Assembly: GCA_002286855.1 (NCBI GenBank)
Contig: NRSV01000020.1
Location: 62,001-126,000, forward strand
DNA: 64,000 nt
Reading direction: 5' to 3'
Source of the DNA: Bipolaris cookei
Taxonomy: Eukaryota > Ascomycota > Dothideomycetes > Pleosporales > Pleosporaceae
Within the stretch, counting starts at the first letter, position 1; each line of letters opens with the position of its first letter. Shown piece by piece: positions 45,862-57,725 of this stretch. The notes below the pieces were generated by a model. The model did not search any database. It was not told the origin of the DNA and was given only the letters and a program-made list of their open reading frames with translations. The translations under genes were made by a program, and so were the position numbers.

Positions 45862-47106
45862 GTTGAGCAGTAGTTGCGAACGAAGCCCTTGCCGGAGGGT
45901 GTGGTGTTGGCGAGGGTGGTATACAATGACAATGCAGGCAGACGACGTGTCAGTCTAGTGGGGTTCGGGCAAAGCAGTGGGGAGGGAGCGTGCGGTGCAG
46001 AGAGAGTATATGTATGGGGTGCAAGTGAGTGAGTGGGCAAGTGAAAGAAATGGGGGCGGAGAGGCGGAAGGGTGAAACCATGGGCTTTAAGGGAGAGCGT
46101 CTGCTGAGAGGCACTGCATGATGGAATGCTCTCGCCGAAACAAGGACGCGCCAGGCCAGCCCTTCGGAACGAGCCTAATTCACCGCTTGCGACCCTGCAG
46201 AGCGCCCCTCGTGTGGAACCATGACCTGGGGACTCATGACCTGCACCCAGGGTAGACGACAGCCGCCCAACGTCACAAAACATGGCTTTTTTTCTCCTCA
46301 ACCCACTTGCTTTGGCGGCTGGCTGGTTCCTGTGCCATGCTTGGTGCGGCCAAGTCGCCGTGTTACTTCCGACCTCGGAACGAATGGGAAGGGTACGGAA
46401 TCATCGCCTAGTCGCCTCTTTGCCAGCGGCGCGTGATGGGCGGCGAGTGATTAGTGACGGCGTGTCTGGCAAATGGTGAACAGCTCAATAGTGTACCGCC
46501 CGCCGCCAGGCCTCGTCCCAAACCTTGGAACCGCAGAAACGTGGAATCAGCCTGTGCCTGGACCGCCTGTCACGCCATCGCGTGCTCTGTGCTGCCTTCT
46601 GCCACATTGCCCGTCTATTTTGGAGTTGATGAAACAAACAACAAATACCAGCTGTGTGGACTGCGATGTTTGCGTTGCTGCCAGCATATGTATGCGCTTG
46701 CTTTTCCTGTCCCGTTCTAGTCAAGCCTTGTGGCTGACTACCGATTCAGACCCAGCATCAGATCCTTTGTGAATATCCAACTCCCCACATCAACACCACA
46801 TCAGCAACCATCACAGCAGGCAGGCGGAGCATCTATGGAAGCAGATCACTTCTTTTTCTTCTTAGCTATTTGTATACTCGTATCGCTGAACCTAGTTACT
46901 GTCCGACATAATCCCAGAATGACCACCTCATGCCATGTATATGTATACAGAAACCCAGCTTATTGACAACGCTCCATCATTACACCAGCGCTCTCGTCAC
47001 GTCGTATACTGAATGAAAGCACAAAGCAAGAAACAAACAAAAAAACAGATAAAGAGTGTACACGCCCAGTTAAAAGAGGACTGGGAACAAGTAGGAAACC
47101 GCGCAA
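45862..47106. other. intergenic, CDC34 promoter side and CorA-type 3' side
   Basis: Both flanking genes are on the minus strand. Bases 45950-46090 are purine-rich. ORFs at 46221-46772 are short, overlapping and without domain character. A minus-strand ORF at 45831-46301 runs across the CDC34 start and is rejected. Confidence 0.45.
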
Positions 47107-49071
47107 CTAGATGTATCGCATCCTCCTCGCCACAAGCAAGCATACCGAAACAAACAGGCAAATGACTCCAATGATGCTGAAGAACCAGGCTAGGCTCCCG
47201 TCTTGTCCCGGGACCTTGACGTTCATGCCGAAGAGACCGCAGATCAGGTTGAGCGGAACCAGAATCGTTGCAATCACAGTCACCTTCTGCAGAGTAGCGT
47301 TGCTATCGTTGCCCTGGATGACCTGGTCCACAGAGATCTGGGCGAGGTAGTTGGAGTGCGCGCGACTGAGCATTTCCTCGAAGTGAGCCAAGTTGGACAT
47401 CATGGTGACGACGTGATCCTGGATATCGCTGAGGTAGATGCCCACGTCACCGCGGGGCGCCACACTGTACGATTCGTTGCAACGCTTGGCAAAGCCCTTG
47501 ATGACATCTGCTTTGCCTCCCAAAAGACGCAGCAGCTGCATCACACGCTTGCGGCAGTCGCCAATTGACCTGAGAATCTCACGCGAGTCCTCAATGCGGG
47601 CAATAAACACTTGGTCCTCAATCGCGTCAGCCTCGTCTTCGATGCTTCGGATCACAGGAGCGAAGCTGTCCACAATGTCGTCGATGAGGGCGTAGCAGAT
47701 CCAGTCGGCGTTGAGGTTGATGTAGTCACGGAGCCGACTGATACGCTTGCGAACATTGAGAGTGTGGGGGCTTTCGCAAAACGTAAACGTCAAGATGCCC
47801 TCTTTGAACACTACTGCGTAGAAGTTGACGGGCTCTAGGTATTCCTCAGACTCCTTGTCGGCTTGGAAAAAGGAACGGAACGAGACAAAGTAGTACTGGT
47901 GGAACAACTCCACCTTCTCGCGTGGCTCCTGGATGCAGATATCCTCGCGAGTAAGCGGATGCACTCCAAACGCCTTTGAAATGGCAAACACTTCCTCTTC
48001 TGTTGGGTTGACCATGTCGAGCCACCAGACGCCGCCATCTGATGGTGTGTCAAACAAATCACAGAAGCGTTCACCAGGCATGAGGAGCCCTCCAAGCTCG
48101 GCTGCATGAATTGTGTCGTCCATCTCAGAAGAGAAGAAGGTCCATCGATTGACCTTGGCTTCTGGCACATGCTTCTCAGTAAAGACGTGAGAAAGACCTT
48201 CTTCAGCAAGCTTCTCCTGGATCGCAGGGTCGACATCCTTCAAACTCGTAATGTCATCTGCTGTCTTGGGTGTGGTGGATTGGCTCGACTTGGGACGAAG
48301 GTCAGAGAAGACCTTGGGCTTTGCAGAAAGACGAGAGGCTACACTCGCCTTGTGGCGTAGAGGCTGGCCAATAGGTGTCTTGCTTTGGGCCTCTGCGACG
48401 AACTCTTCCAACTCTTCATAGTCAAACCTGGTTGTCTTGCCAGTATCCTCGGAAACAGGGAAGCAAACGTCCTCTTCGGCAGAGCTGTGCGCGGATGCTG
48501 CGTCTGTGTTGTGCAATTCCTCAGGACGCTCGTCGCTGATGGTTGCGCGGCGCGCTGTGGCGCGAGACATGGTTCTATGCAAGGCAAGATCGGTCTCGGA
48601 GTCGGCATGGCTTTGAAGAGTGTTGGCTCGGTCACGGCGACGAGGCCCGGCAAATGCATCAACCGAGTTGGGGGGAGAAACAGATCGCGAGCTGGTAGAC
48701 GAATCCCTGCTCCTAGACAGGCGCTCGACAGCAAGGTCGCGAGGGCGTCGGAATGTATCTCGTCGGGCCTGGGGGCCGTGGGCTAGCGAACCACGGCGAA
48801 CATAAGCATCAGGAGCCAAGTGCTGGTCATCGTCTACCACAGCGCTTTCAAAGTCGCGTCGAGTGATATCTGCCTCGAGGGCTTGGTTGACTTGGAGGAG
48901 TATGTTGGAGTGGTCTTGGCCATGTGCGCTCGCAAATGTGGGTCGGCGCGATCTGGGGGGCGAGTTTGCTTCGGCACGCGGGAGAGATAGAGGCTGGTTG
49001 CGATGGTCGTTAAGGTCAGACACCGGCGTACTGAACCTTGTTTGGCTCTCGGATCTCGGAGTGTCAGTCAT
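47107..49071 (-). CDS. CorA-like magnesium transporter (Mnr2/Alr type)
   Basis: This is a single exon of 654 codons. The first about 280 residues are disordered, Ser/Arg-rich and probably cytosolic. A CorA cytoplasmic domain follows (WWLDMVNPTEEEV, HPLTREDI near 350-380), then a long helical stalk and two C-terminal membrane helices. The first helix is followed by the signature GMN (FGMNVKVPG) that forms the Mg2+ pore entrance. Family members import Mg2+ at the plasma membrane (Alr1) or release it from the vacuole (Mnr2). The extended N-terminus is typical of both, and I cannot separate them here. Confidence 0.93.
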   Translation of the reverse strand: MTDTPRSESQTRFSTPVSDLNDHRNQPLSLPRAEANSPPRSRRPTFASAHGQDHSNILLQVNQALEADITRRDFESAVVDDDQHLAPDAYVRRGSLAHGPQARRDTFRRPRDLAVERLSRSRDSSTSSRSVSPPNSVDAFAGPRRRDRANTLQSHADSETDLALHRTMSRATARRATISDERPEELHNTDAASAHSSAEEDVCFPVSEDTGKTTRFDYEELEEFVAEAQSKTPIGQPLRHKASVASRLSAKPKVFSDLRPKSSQSTTPKTADDITSLKDVDPAIQEKLAEEGLSHVFTEKHVPEAKVNRWTFFSSEMDDTIHAAELGGLLMPGERFCDLFDTPSDGGVWWLDMVNPTEEEVFAISKAFGVHPLTREDICIQEPREKVELFHQYYFVSFRSFFQADKESEEYLEPVNFYAVVFKEGILTFTFCESPHTLNVRKRISRLRDYINLNADWICYALIDDIVDSFAPVIRSIEDEADAIEDQVFIARIEDSREILRSIGDCRKRVMQLLRLLGGKADVIKGFAKRCNESYSVAPRGDVGIYLSDIQDHVVTMMSNLAHFEEMLSRAHSNYLAQISVDQVIQGNDSNATLQKVTVIATILVPLNLICGLFGMNVKVPGQDGSLAWFFSIIGVICLFVSVCLLVARRMRYI

Positions 49072-50263
49072 ATTGGCTACTCAGGCGGTGATGAGTGGGA
49101 CTCCGGGATCTGATGCGGGATGCTTTGGTTAAGCCAGGATTGTTTGTATATTCAGCGACTTCTGGCGCTGCAAGAAGCACGGAAGCGGGTAGGTCGCTTG
49201 TGAGCGCCCACCTCTAAGGCGCGCTCAACTTGACGATGGCTTCGCGTAGGGTGGTCCCCTACACTAAGCCGACGGTAGACAGTGTCCGGTATCCAGACTT
49301 CCACACCCTCTCCGGGAATAGGAAGGACCAGTCAAGGAAGCGAAAGCAGTAGCGAGGGTAATCGGTTTTTATTGTTTAGGCCAGTTATGGGGGCTGATGG
49401 TCGCCTCCGTATACCCAGGCTTTTGTGCCGGGCAAGGGGCGGATGAAGGAGAGCCGGTCGAAGTAGAGTCCCGCCAACTTGGTGGTTTGGATGTCAATGG
49501 ACGCCGTAGCGTCAGAGTTGGGAGTGAAAGGGGATGGTAGGGAAAAACAAAGAACGCTAGGTCAATCAGTCGCAACGGTGGATGGCGGTCCACGGGGAGT
49601 CAGAGCTGGAAAGCGGCGAAGTGTGCTGGAGTAGTTGCCAGATGCGAGGTGAAGAGGCGGTGTATTGTCGTGGGTAGCAGGTCTGTGGGCAATATATGCG
49701 TGGTGCGAGACCAGGTGGTCGATGAAAATATTTGGTTGACGGGGGGTGCGGGTCTTTTGTAGTGTGGCTAGAGGGCTAAGACCAGGCCTTGTTTCCTTTG
49801 GATCAGGTCCACGCTTCGGTGCCCGCTGATTGGGCTGAAGCGGTTCCCGAAGCCCCAAGACTGTCCGCTAACTGCATGTGCAGCAGGTGGAGCATCTGAG
49901 GCATGCCGAGCAGCAGCACACCGGACACTGTAGGCGTGTATGAATCTAGATGTGTGTTACGTCTCTGCGCCCCCAAAAAGCCATGGATGCATATGGAATT
50001 GTCGCTTGTTGACCTGCATCTCCTTCAGGCCCAACTGGAAAGCTTGCAGGGGTGGTGCGGCCGCGGATCACTCCTTCTCGCGCCGAGGTTGTTCCGATGG
50101 GGCTCTGGATCGCAAACATGCCACCTCTTCAAACACGGCTAGCCTTGTGCAGCCAGCAGTCGACTACTTTCATACATACATACGTACGTACGTACAAAAC
50201 ACACCAAACATACAAAGCCGTTTAAGCGCCAGGCATTCTTCAGTGTGAGCACCTGCATGCGAC
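49072..50263. promoter_or_regulatory. divergent promoter, CorA-type gene / SPC1
   Basis: These 1.2 kb lie between divergent starts. A tetranucleotide repeat (CATA then CGTA units, 50171-50195) lies about 70 bp before the SPC1 start. No gene was seen. Confidence 0.5.
50171..50195. repeat. CATA/CGTA tetranucleotide microsatellite
   Basis: Three CATA-type units run directly into three CGTA-type units in the SPC1 leader or promoter. It is short and probably length-variable. Confidence 0.8.
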
Positions 50264-50708
50264 ATGGCGGACCAACTTCTCGAGCAAGTGCGCGATGCTG
50301 TCGAAGGCCAGATTGTACGCGATACCTTGCCCAGACCCGGATCTAGACAATCACAGCAACCGCTGCTTCACGACATGGTTTGCTAATAGTGGTTGCAGGA
50401 CTTTGAGGGCCAGAGGCTGGCTGATATGCTGAGCACAGTTCTCCTTGGCGCTGCTGGTGTATACTCCCCTTCTCTTCATTGTGAGTGCTTCATGCGACTG
50501 ACGAGCCCAGATTCTTGCCTTCATTGTCGGCTACATGGCACAAGACATCCGCCTCACCCTCTATGTTGGCCTCGCTGGCACCACCCTCACCTTCCTTGTC
50601 ATTGTACCCCCGTGGCCCTTTTACAACAAGAACCCCGAAGGCTGGCTACCAAAGTACAACGCTTCTTCGCAATACAACATCGACGTCGACGGGGAGAAGG
50701 TGGGATAG
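50264..50708 (+). CDS. SPC1: signal peptidase complex subunit 1 (SPC12 family)
   Basis: Three small exons (50264-50314, 50399-50458, 50511-50708) give 102 residues. It has DFEGQRLADML before a first membrane helix (VLLGAAGILAFIVGYMAQD) and a second (LYVGLAGTTLTFLVIVPPWPFY), then a cytosolic tail. This two-helix hairpin with FxGQ and PPWPxYNxNP is the SPC12/Spc1 family. The protein is a small, non-catalytic subunit of ER signal peptidase that tunes substrate choice. The intron between 50314 and 50399 is 84 nt. Confidence 0.9.
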
Positions 50709-50933
50709 ACCGAGTCTGGGCGCGAGTGCAGGGGAGACTTGTATCACAATTGGCTAGAAATGCGGCGTTTGATTGTAATGGGAATCTTGTTCGACCCTCT
50801 TGACTGCGCGTGCTACTACGTCGTGCTGTCACGATAGTCTTTTATAAAGGCCGTGCTAACGCCAGACATCCGAATGGAACCATAACCCAAATGCGTCCTT
50901 GTTGAACCTGTTTGTTGTACCTGCCGCTGCTGT

Positions 50934-51394
50934 CTATCGACCGTACTTTTGGAACTCCCAGTCTCTGTTGTCTAGCGGGCAGACCTGTCGCGTCTTGAGC
51001 CATCGCGAGATGCAGTGGAAGTGGAAGGCGTGCTGCTGTGAATTAGCATGGCGAATCACGAGATTGGCAACATGGAACCTACGTTGCAGATACCCCAGGC
51101 TACCGTGCACTCTTCGCTAGTTGCCGAAGCTTGGTTGGCCTGGCATTCAATGCATAGGTCCATGATGTGGTTACGGCAAATAGCACAGTTGTCGACGACG
51201 ATATCCCAGGCCCAGAGTGCAACGGCGTTCCACTGCGTCACGTCAGCATCTAAAGTCTGGCAGCGCACTGTTTGTGCTCGTGTGCCGCATACCTTTTTGA
51301 CCTCGAAACGCTTCTTGTCGCCCTCTCCACTGGCACCAGCTTTGGGTGTCTTGGTCTTGGCCGGGGGCGCATCTGCCATGTCAACGTCCGCCAT
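50934..51394 (-). CDS. RBX1: RING-box protein Rbx1/Hrt1/Roc1
   Basis: Exons 51394-51293, 51232-51083 and 51032-50934 give 116 residues. After an N-terminal tail comes KKRFEVKKWNAVALWAWDI, the beta strand that inserts into cullins. The RING-H2 follows with CAIC, CIEC, the CNHAFHFHC core and CPLDNRDWEF. Rbx1 holds E2 enzymes such as Cdc34 on SCF and other cullin ligases and is also needed for neddylation. The second intron was placed so that CN joins HAFHFH; a CAG-shifted acceptor would add one Gln. Confidence 0.96.
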
Positions 51395-52187
51395 GATTAG
51401 TATGTAATGAAGGCGGTTCGGAGCTGGTGGGGGCGGGGAGGTGTGTAGAGTCGTAGGCTGAAGCGCGGACAAGGAGCGGAGTTAGACAGGCCACAGGTGT
51501 GTAATAGGTGGGCGGGAACAGGTAGCAGCTCCAGCTCCAACCAGAACCAGAACCAGGTTACTTTGGGGTGGCAATGTATTGACCCGAATGGTACGGAGGC
51601 TGAAGGCGCAACGTGCGTCTGTCAGGCTCCAGCTGCCAGCGAGCGAATGCCAAGACCAGGGCCCATTCACGTCACTCTGCGATGACGACGCAGGCAAAGG
51701 GCAATGCGAAATGAAATAACCAGCAACACACGCTTTGAACTTAATGCCAGAAAGGGACGATCCGTATCAGAATCCCCATTGCTGCCCCAGCCCGGCGTCT
51801 GTTTCACAGTAACAGCCGTTCAGCCTTACGTCGCTGCCGCCGCCGCAAGCGTCAGTGCGCCTTGCCGAGATCAGCCTTGTTTGACCTCAGCCACCTCCGC
51901 GCTGGCACCGACTGATGCGCCCGACACTCTTCACTACACCCTCACTCACTCTCTTCGCCCTACATCACCCAACGGCGCGTGCCTATCTCTACCCCGCGAA
52001 ACTGGATATGAACACTCTATCACTCGACTTTTGCACACTTCTACCGTACCAGACACAAACATCCCCCCAACCACAACCCGCGTCATCGCGCTCCATTCAT
52101 CCCACTTCCACATCTCGAACAAAGAGCGTCCGCCTGCGACCCTCTAGATAATCTTCTTCCCACACAGAACACCCCACTGCACCTCAA
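51395..52187. promoter_or_regulatory. divergent promoter, RBX1 / PNRC-motif gene
   Basis: Two divergent starts are separated by 793 bp. ORFs at 51704-52151 run towards the next gene but are low-complexity Thr/Pro/Ser and are treated as leader. The last 250 bp are C-rich and pyrimidine-rich. Confidence 0.45.
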
Positions 52188-53834
52188 ATGTCGACAACTC
52201 AGATCACCGCCTCTCCACGAGCGCCCCGCGGAAAGCCGCAGAGCCCAGCTCAGCTGCCCCAGAACAACAACGCTGGAAGACAGTCACAAAGAAAACCACG
52301 GAATAACCGCGCGCAAAACGGCTACAACCAGCGCAACGGCCTACCTGTGTCCCCGAGCAAGAATTCTGCACAAGGCGCCCTCGCCGAAAGTGTCACCTTC
52401 CCCTGTGAAGATGGTCACATGTCTGCCGGTTCACGCGGCATGAAGAAGCACGCTCAGCCGAAGCCGTCTGATCGCGTCTCTCCGCCTACCGAATCGGAGC
52501 CCGTTCCTATTAACCCGTCTGCAACTCCTGTAAAAATCCAGGCCGCTTATGCTGGGCCCACCTTTCACGCGTCTCCGGCGCCTTCTGCTTTGCCCATTCC
52601 CAAGTTTCTTTCTCGTTCTGTGCCCGCAAAGACCCGTGCTGGCCCACCAACCCCTCCGCCTGAAGATAGTTCTGACTCGGGCTCGCTGAGTCCTTCTGCT
52701 TCTCCTTCTCGTGCCCCGATGGCTGCGCCTCCACACCATGAGCAGTCTCCCTTGGATCTTCTCTTCAGGGCTGATGCAGCAGAGAGGGCCAACAACCAAA
52801 ACAGAGGCCTCCCTTCAAACAGCCCATTCATAACAGCAAACCCTGGGCGATCTCACCACTTCAAACATGACTCGTACCATTCACTGAATGGCATTTTCCC
52901 TATAGAGCTTGACGGGGAGAGTAAGCATGCGCATATGTCCCCCGCACCTCCAGCGCCATCTGCCTCACAGCGCTCTATGACAGATCCCGATGGCGTCCCT
53001 CAGCTCAAAGACGTCCACCAGCAAGGTAATGGAAATGATGTTATGCAAGATTTGTTTAGTCGTCTTTCCATGTCACAGAAGAAACCCACTGTTGCAACAC
53101 CACCTCAGGCGGGTGCTCACGGCCCACCAGGACCTCAAGCACATCTATCACCCTCGCCTTTCCATGATGGTCGGACTCCTGTACGAACTGCATCTGGTCC
53201 TACTACCCCCCAAGCGCAACCCACGAACCAGGACCCGTCCGACTTTTACTATGGCAACAAGAACCTTTCCCCACTGTTCAAGGCAGCCCAGGGCGACTCA
53301 GCCAAACGCAACTCTGGCCTCCGCACTGAAATCAGTGCTGATTCCCCAATGCTTCAGCTTGATGGGTTCAAGGGTTTTGCATCTGTTCCTCAGCCTCACC
53401 CAATGGGACCAAAGGGCTTCTCTCAGGGCAATGGGGCAACACCGAATGCACCACGTCAGACAGGCCCTTCCATGCCACCTTATCAACAAAGCCCAAACCA
53501 AAGGCGTACGCCTGGTAGGCAGCCACACCAGCGTCGTCCTGATACTTACCAAACAAGGGGCCAGAGGACTGGATCTGGATCTGGATCTGGACCCAAGTTT
53601 GACAAAGCAGCCGCGAACGGCTCTCCTGCGCCTGCACCAAAACCTTCTACCACCATGATGTCTTTTGTCCCTTCTTCGGTCGCTGCTAAACAGCGCAAGA
53701 CCTCTGCACCCACGGCTCCCGCACCTGCCCCAGCGATGAAGACATCCACCCCTTCTGAAACACTAGCTTTGGAGCAGGATCTCAAGCGTTTGCTTAATCT
53801 CAACACGGCTGGCGAGGCCTCGACCGTGAGGTAG
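52188..53834 (+). CDS. disordered protein with PNRC-like motif (Edc1-type decapping activator?)
   Basis: A single exon of 548 codons encodes a product that is Pro/Ser/Gln-rich and disordered throughout. Near residues 119-140 is YAGPTFHASPAPSALPIPKF. It resembles the PNRC/Edc1 short motif (YAGxxF followed by PxPSxLPxP) that binds the decapping enzyme subunits Dcp1/Dcp2. A second conserved patch, PLDLLFRADA, lies near 187-196. Proteins with this motif stimulate mRNA decapping in the cytoplasm. The motif is what I see; the function is inferred from it alone. No folded domain is visible. Confidence 0.6.
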   Translation: MSTTQITASPRAPRGKPQSPAQLPQNNNAGRQSQRKPRNNRAQNGYNQRNGLPVSPSKNSAQGALAESVTFPCEDGHMSAGSRGMKKHAQPKPSDRVSPPTESEPVPINPSATPVKIQAAYAGPTFHASPAPSALPIPKFLSRSVPAKTRAGPPTPPPEDSSDSGSLSPSASPSRAPMAAPPHHEQSPLDLLFRADAAERANNQNRGLPSNSPFITANPGRSHHFKHDSYHSLNGIFPIELDGESKHAHMSPAPPAPSASQRSMTDPDGVPQLKDVHQQGNGNDVMQDLFSRLSMSQKKPTVATPPQAGAHGPPGPQAHLSPSPFHDGRTPVRTASGPTTPQAQPTNQDPSDFYYGNKNLSPLFKAAQGDSAKRNSGLRTEISADSPMLQLDGFKGFASVPQPHPMGPKGFSQGNGATPNAPRQTGPSMPPYQQSPNQRRTPGRQPHQRRPDTYQTRGQRTGSGSGSGPKFDKAAANGSPAPAPKPSTTMMSFVPSSVAAKQRKTSAPTAPAPAPAMKTSTPSETLALEQDLKRLLNLNTAGEASTVR

Positions 53835-55190
53835 ACTACTTTCTACCTGTCCATATTCGCGCATTTTTCATTTTACTTACAAGTGTTTTCATACACGCAC
53901 TTTCTTTTGTCTATATGGGTCTTCTAGCGTTTTCACATCGTCATGTACTATGACCTTACTATCGTTTATTTGGAGTTTCTGGCGTTTTTGAATGACTAGT
54001 CATTCACTGTTGGTGGACGTAGTATGGATTGCTGGGTATGTCGTCCTAGTTGCTCAGTCCAGCACAAGAACTTTTTTTTGTCATGGTTCATGGATTGGCT
54101 GCATGTGCACGGGGTTCTAAGAGCTGGTCGACTGGCGTTTTGCAACATCATGTTTTGATGTTTTGGTGCATACATGCACATCTGGGGTTGTCTCGACTGG
54201 CTTTGTGAGGTGAGCTTCTTCCGACAATCGTCTGCTGTCCACGTTTCTGGATCCAGGCATGACTCGACTTTTTCCATCACTACAAACACCACAAATCTCT
54301 CCAGTAAAAAATTAAGAAAAAAACATAAGGGCATGATGCTCGGCTCTGACGCTCCTATGGGGGGTGCAGGGTTTTCATGTCCAATGATGGCTTTTTTTGG
54401 TCTAATTCTGTGATGGTGAGACGACAATCGATTGATGTTTCTGCTTACACTTTGAGTCTCTTATTCTCTGTGCTTATCTAATGTTAGGGGGCACTGTTTA
54501 GGCAAGGTACTACGGTTCTCGCATTTGGACAATGCAATGTATTGGCTTGCGTCTAACTGCCTTGTGCATGTTCTGGCGTAGCGGTCCGGGCATCTGACTT
54601 AGACCAATGACCCGTCTATCAGACAATGAGTATTGGTTTGCCGCTTGAGGTCGATTTAGTATTCACTTCATCGACTACTAGCGCCGAATGCGAGTACTGG
54701 CTTGGCATTGCCCGTTACGCACCTCACCGTGAATCGTTTCAAAATAACGCATCAGCTACTCGAGGCTAGACCTTACGCTAAAGCCTGTTTGCTTTGCTTC
54801 CTTGCCTACTTGAAGCAAAGCCACTATCCAAGTCACTTGATTGCTCTTGCAAACTAGACAACAGATCGCCCGACTATACTCGTCGCCCATCAACTTTCTT
54901 CGAGATGAGGAGTTTCCTAAGTAAAGGTAAGCAAGCTGAGCTCTCTGTTCTCCAGCGCAGTGAGATTACTGGCGACCAGCATCCTCCTTCAGACCGTACT
55001 AATACACAAGGTGATAGCGTCGCGGTTCTTTAGAGAAAGTGCATCTTCAGAGGAGAAGGTGGCAATCAACAACACCTCGAGTTTTGACTTCAATGCTGGT
55101 ATTGACAGCACTGTTGCAAGAAAAGGTAGGAACACTCTTTTTCTTTCTTTCTCTCGCATATCACCACAACCACCTCTATGCACAAGTCAG
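53835..55190. other. intergenic, 1.4 kb
   Basis: It starts with the T-rich 3' end of the preceding gene. An ATG at 54905 with a following GTAAGC donor could be an upstream exon of the next gene, but no acceptor gives a convincing in-frame join, so I leave it out. Confidence 0.4.
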
Positions 55191-56455
55191 ATGTTGACCA
55201 AACCGGAAGTGGTGTGGCCCTTTCGCCCCAAAAATGACAAGCCAGATAAACCGCCACCAGCTCTACGGCTCAATTCTTCGTCGTCTACTTTGCTCCCTTC
55301 ATCCAGACCCTGCGTCATTGCTCGTGAGCCCAGCGACGACTTTGATCTCCTGCCAGACTACGACGATGAAGACGACAGCGATACAGAGGCACTTCGTCGT
55401 TCACCTGCTGTATCCAACAAGAAAAAGATCAGTCGCAATGCGTTCAGTATGTCCAATATCAAGAAGTCGTATTCGAATCTTGTGGTCTTGAAGAGTAAGA
55501 GTAAGTGTAGCCACTCCTCACTCCGTCTTCTCTATTTGTCTGTTTTCCAACCTCAGTCTCAATCTAACATGAAATCCACACCCCAGGCTCCTGCATCTTC
55601 AGCAGCAACAAGAAGCCCCATTCATCATCCCCGCCGCCACCACCCGTCCCCCAAATCCCAGTCGACATCTTTACCCTACTACCAAACCGTTACTCCGTTC
55701 TTCCACCTCCTCGTCCATCACCACCACCACCTCCGCCTCCACCGCCGATCCCCAAACGTAGCTCCAACCGCCCTCTCCGCCCCACGCTCAAAAAAAAGTC
55801 CAAGAGCAGTACACCCCCCATCTCCCGCCCAACACCCACATCCGCAGACTCAAACATCCCGCTTCTCCTCGAGCACCTTACCACCACCCCTTTCACCCCG
55901 CGGACCAGCAGCCCCCCACAGCGCCCCCCACGCCCCAACGAGTCACAAAACAATACGCTGATGTACATGCGCCATACGAACGCCCGCATGATGCTTTCCT
56001 TTCATCCTCGTCCGGACACCGGTGCATCGCCAGATCCATCTCGGTTTACGTCTACGTCTCCTTCATCGACTACTACGTCAACGAGTGCCCGCTACGCCAA
56101 CGCCATAGCACCCCGCCTCGGCATCCCCATAGGCCACTCAACCCCGCGCACCGCATCTCTCGTCGCGCCCCTCGCAGCACGTATCTCACAGCACCCGGCG
56201 CTGCGCCTTCCAGTGCGTATAGCAGACGGCAGCACGCGGTATAGTCGGTTCAGCGAGTACGTCGAGAATTGCGAGCCAGCGGCGTATGAACAGCTTGGAG
56301 CACGCATTGGGGAGGGTGCGGCGGTCGAAGTGTATGATGCAGGAAGGGAGGAAGAGTGGGTGTTTGAGAGGCAGGTTAGTCAGGGACAGACGGGGGGAGG
56401 GGGGATGGTGTTTAGGGATCGGAGAGGGGGATTTCATTTTGTGGGGAATGTATGA
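55191..56455 (+). CDS. proline-rich protein of unknown function
   Basis: Two exons (55191-55500 and 55587-56455) give 392 residues starting MLTKPEVVWPFRPKND. The N-terminal third is acidic (DDFDLLPDYDDEDDSDTEAL). The middle has long proline runs (PPRPSPPPPPPPP) of the kind bound by SH3, WW or profilin domains. The C-terminal part (about 265-392) is denser in hydrophobic residues (RYANAIAPRLGIPIG, RLPVRIADGSTRYSRFSEYVE) and may fold. I recognise no family. The first exon may extend upstream through leader introns. The frame and the CACCCCAG acceptor join cleanly. Confidence 0.6.
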
Positions 56456-57725
56456 GGGTTTTCATGTGAGAAGGGTGAGAAAATTTGGATGGAATGAGAG
56501 AGGGCTCTGTGTAGGCACGGCTCTTGAATTTATCAAGGAAGTGCGGTGGGATGGATTATGGAATATAGGGATGAGATGTGCTTGGAGGGAAATTAGTGGG
56601 AAGTTTGCATGGGATGATCGAGTTTCTCTCTTTTTTTTTCCTGATTTACCGCGAGGAGTTTTTTTGCTAGAGACGGATCATGACGAGGACTTTTCTTTGA
56701 GAAGATGAAGTCTTCATACGGGATTTGATGGCCGAGGCTGATAATCTCTCGGTTGACAGGATGCATCTGTCAGGTTCTATATGTTAATCAATTCTGTCAA
56801 CATGACACTTGACAAATGAACCCGACCCAAATATCTAATGACATTTACTATAACGTTACTATCCAAGTACCACATCACACGTCAAGACGCAAGCAAAGCA
56901 ACAGACCAATGAACCAACATTTGATATTGTGTTTTAAAAAAAAGATTAGATATTTTATGGAATTGTTATTGAGTTTACCCGTTATTCACATTTGGTTCCC
57001 GAAAATGAGGATAGCGAGGAATTGGGCAAGTATGAAAGTTTTTAAACAAAAAAAAAACAAGAACCCCTAAAAGACCTCGCAAAGCGATGTCCAGATCGCA
57101 CATAAAAAAAAGAGTTTGCCGTTTCAAATAAAAGAAGTCTCCCTCCTTTTCACGCCAATGATATCGTTTGCGCTATAAACACTTGTGTAGAGAGGTGAAA
57201 GGGGATATATATATAAAAGGATGAGAAGCGCAAAAAATGGGGCCGACATGATACAAGTTGCCCGATGTCCAATGCCAAAGACTATTTACCATGGCCGGAT
57301 GAAGCATGGTTAGGATATGGTAGGATGAAATCCGCTTCCACTGAGGTATTAGATATCAGTCTTCTTGTTTGGCAAAGCAGCAGTTCGACAACTTGTACCA
57401 TCTTATGCGATGGCATCAGTGGACCAAGTAGACCAAGTAGAATATTGCGAGTACGAGAAGCAATGTGTAATTCTTTTTTGACGTGGCTGCCAAGATTCCA
57501 GTCGGGCAATGCTAGGGAGGTTTGAACGGCCCAGCGCTCATTTAGGTTCCATAATAGGTCATCGACTGCAAAAAAGGGAACCTGGCCAGACCGCGTCTTG
57601 GATATAGTGTAAAATGAGCATAAAAAGGGTATCGATCAAGTCCAGAACGCTTCGTGAAAACACCCGCCATTACTCTTATGGTGTCGCTTGGACCACACCT
57701 GACTCGACGTTTGGTTACAAGTTGC
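56456..57725. other. intergenic between convergent genes
   Basis: These 1.3 kb hold the two 3' ends. Bases 56930-57240 are A/T-rich with several A-runs (57047-57057) and T-runs. ORFs at 56286-56708 and 57265-57802 are without domain character. Confidence 0.5.

Noticed and set aside
54905..54930. ATG plus GTAAGC donor as a first exon of the proline-rich gene
   Set aside because: No downstream acceptor gives a join that keeps the MLTKPEVVWPF frame.
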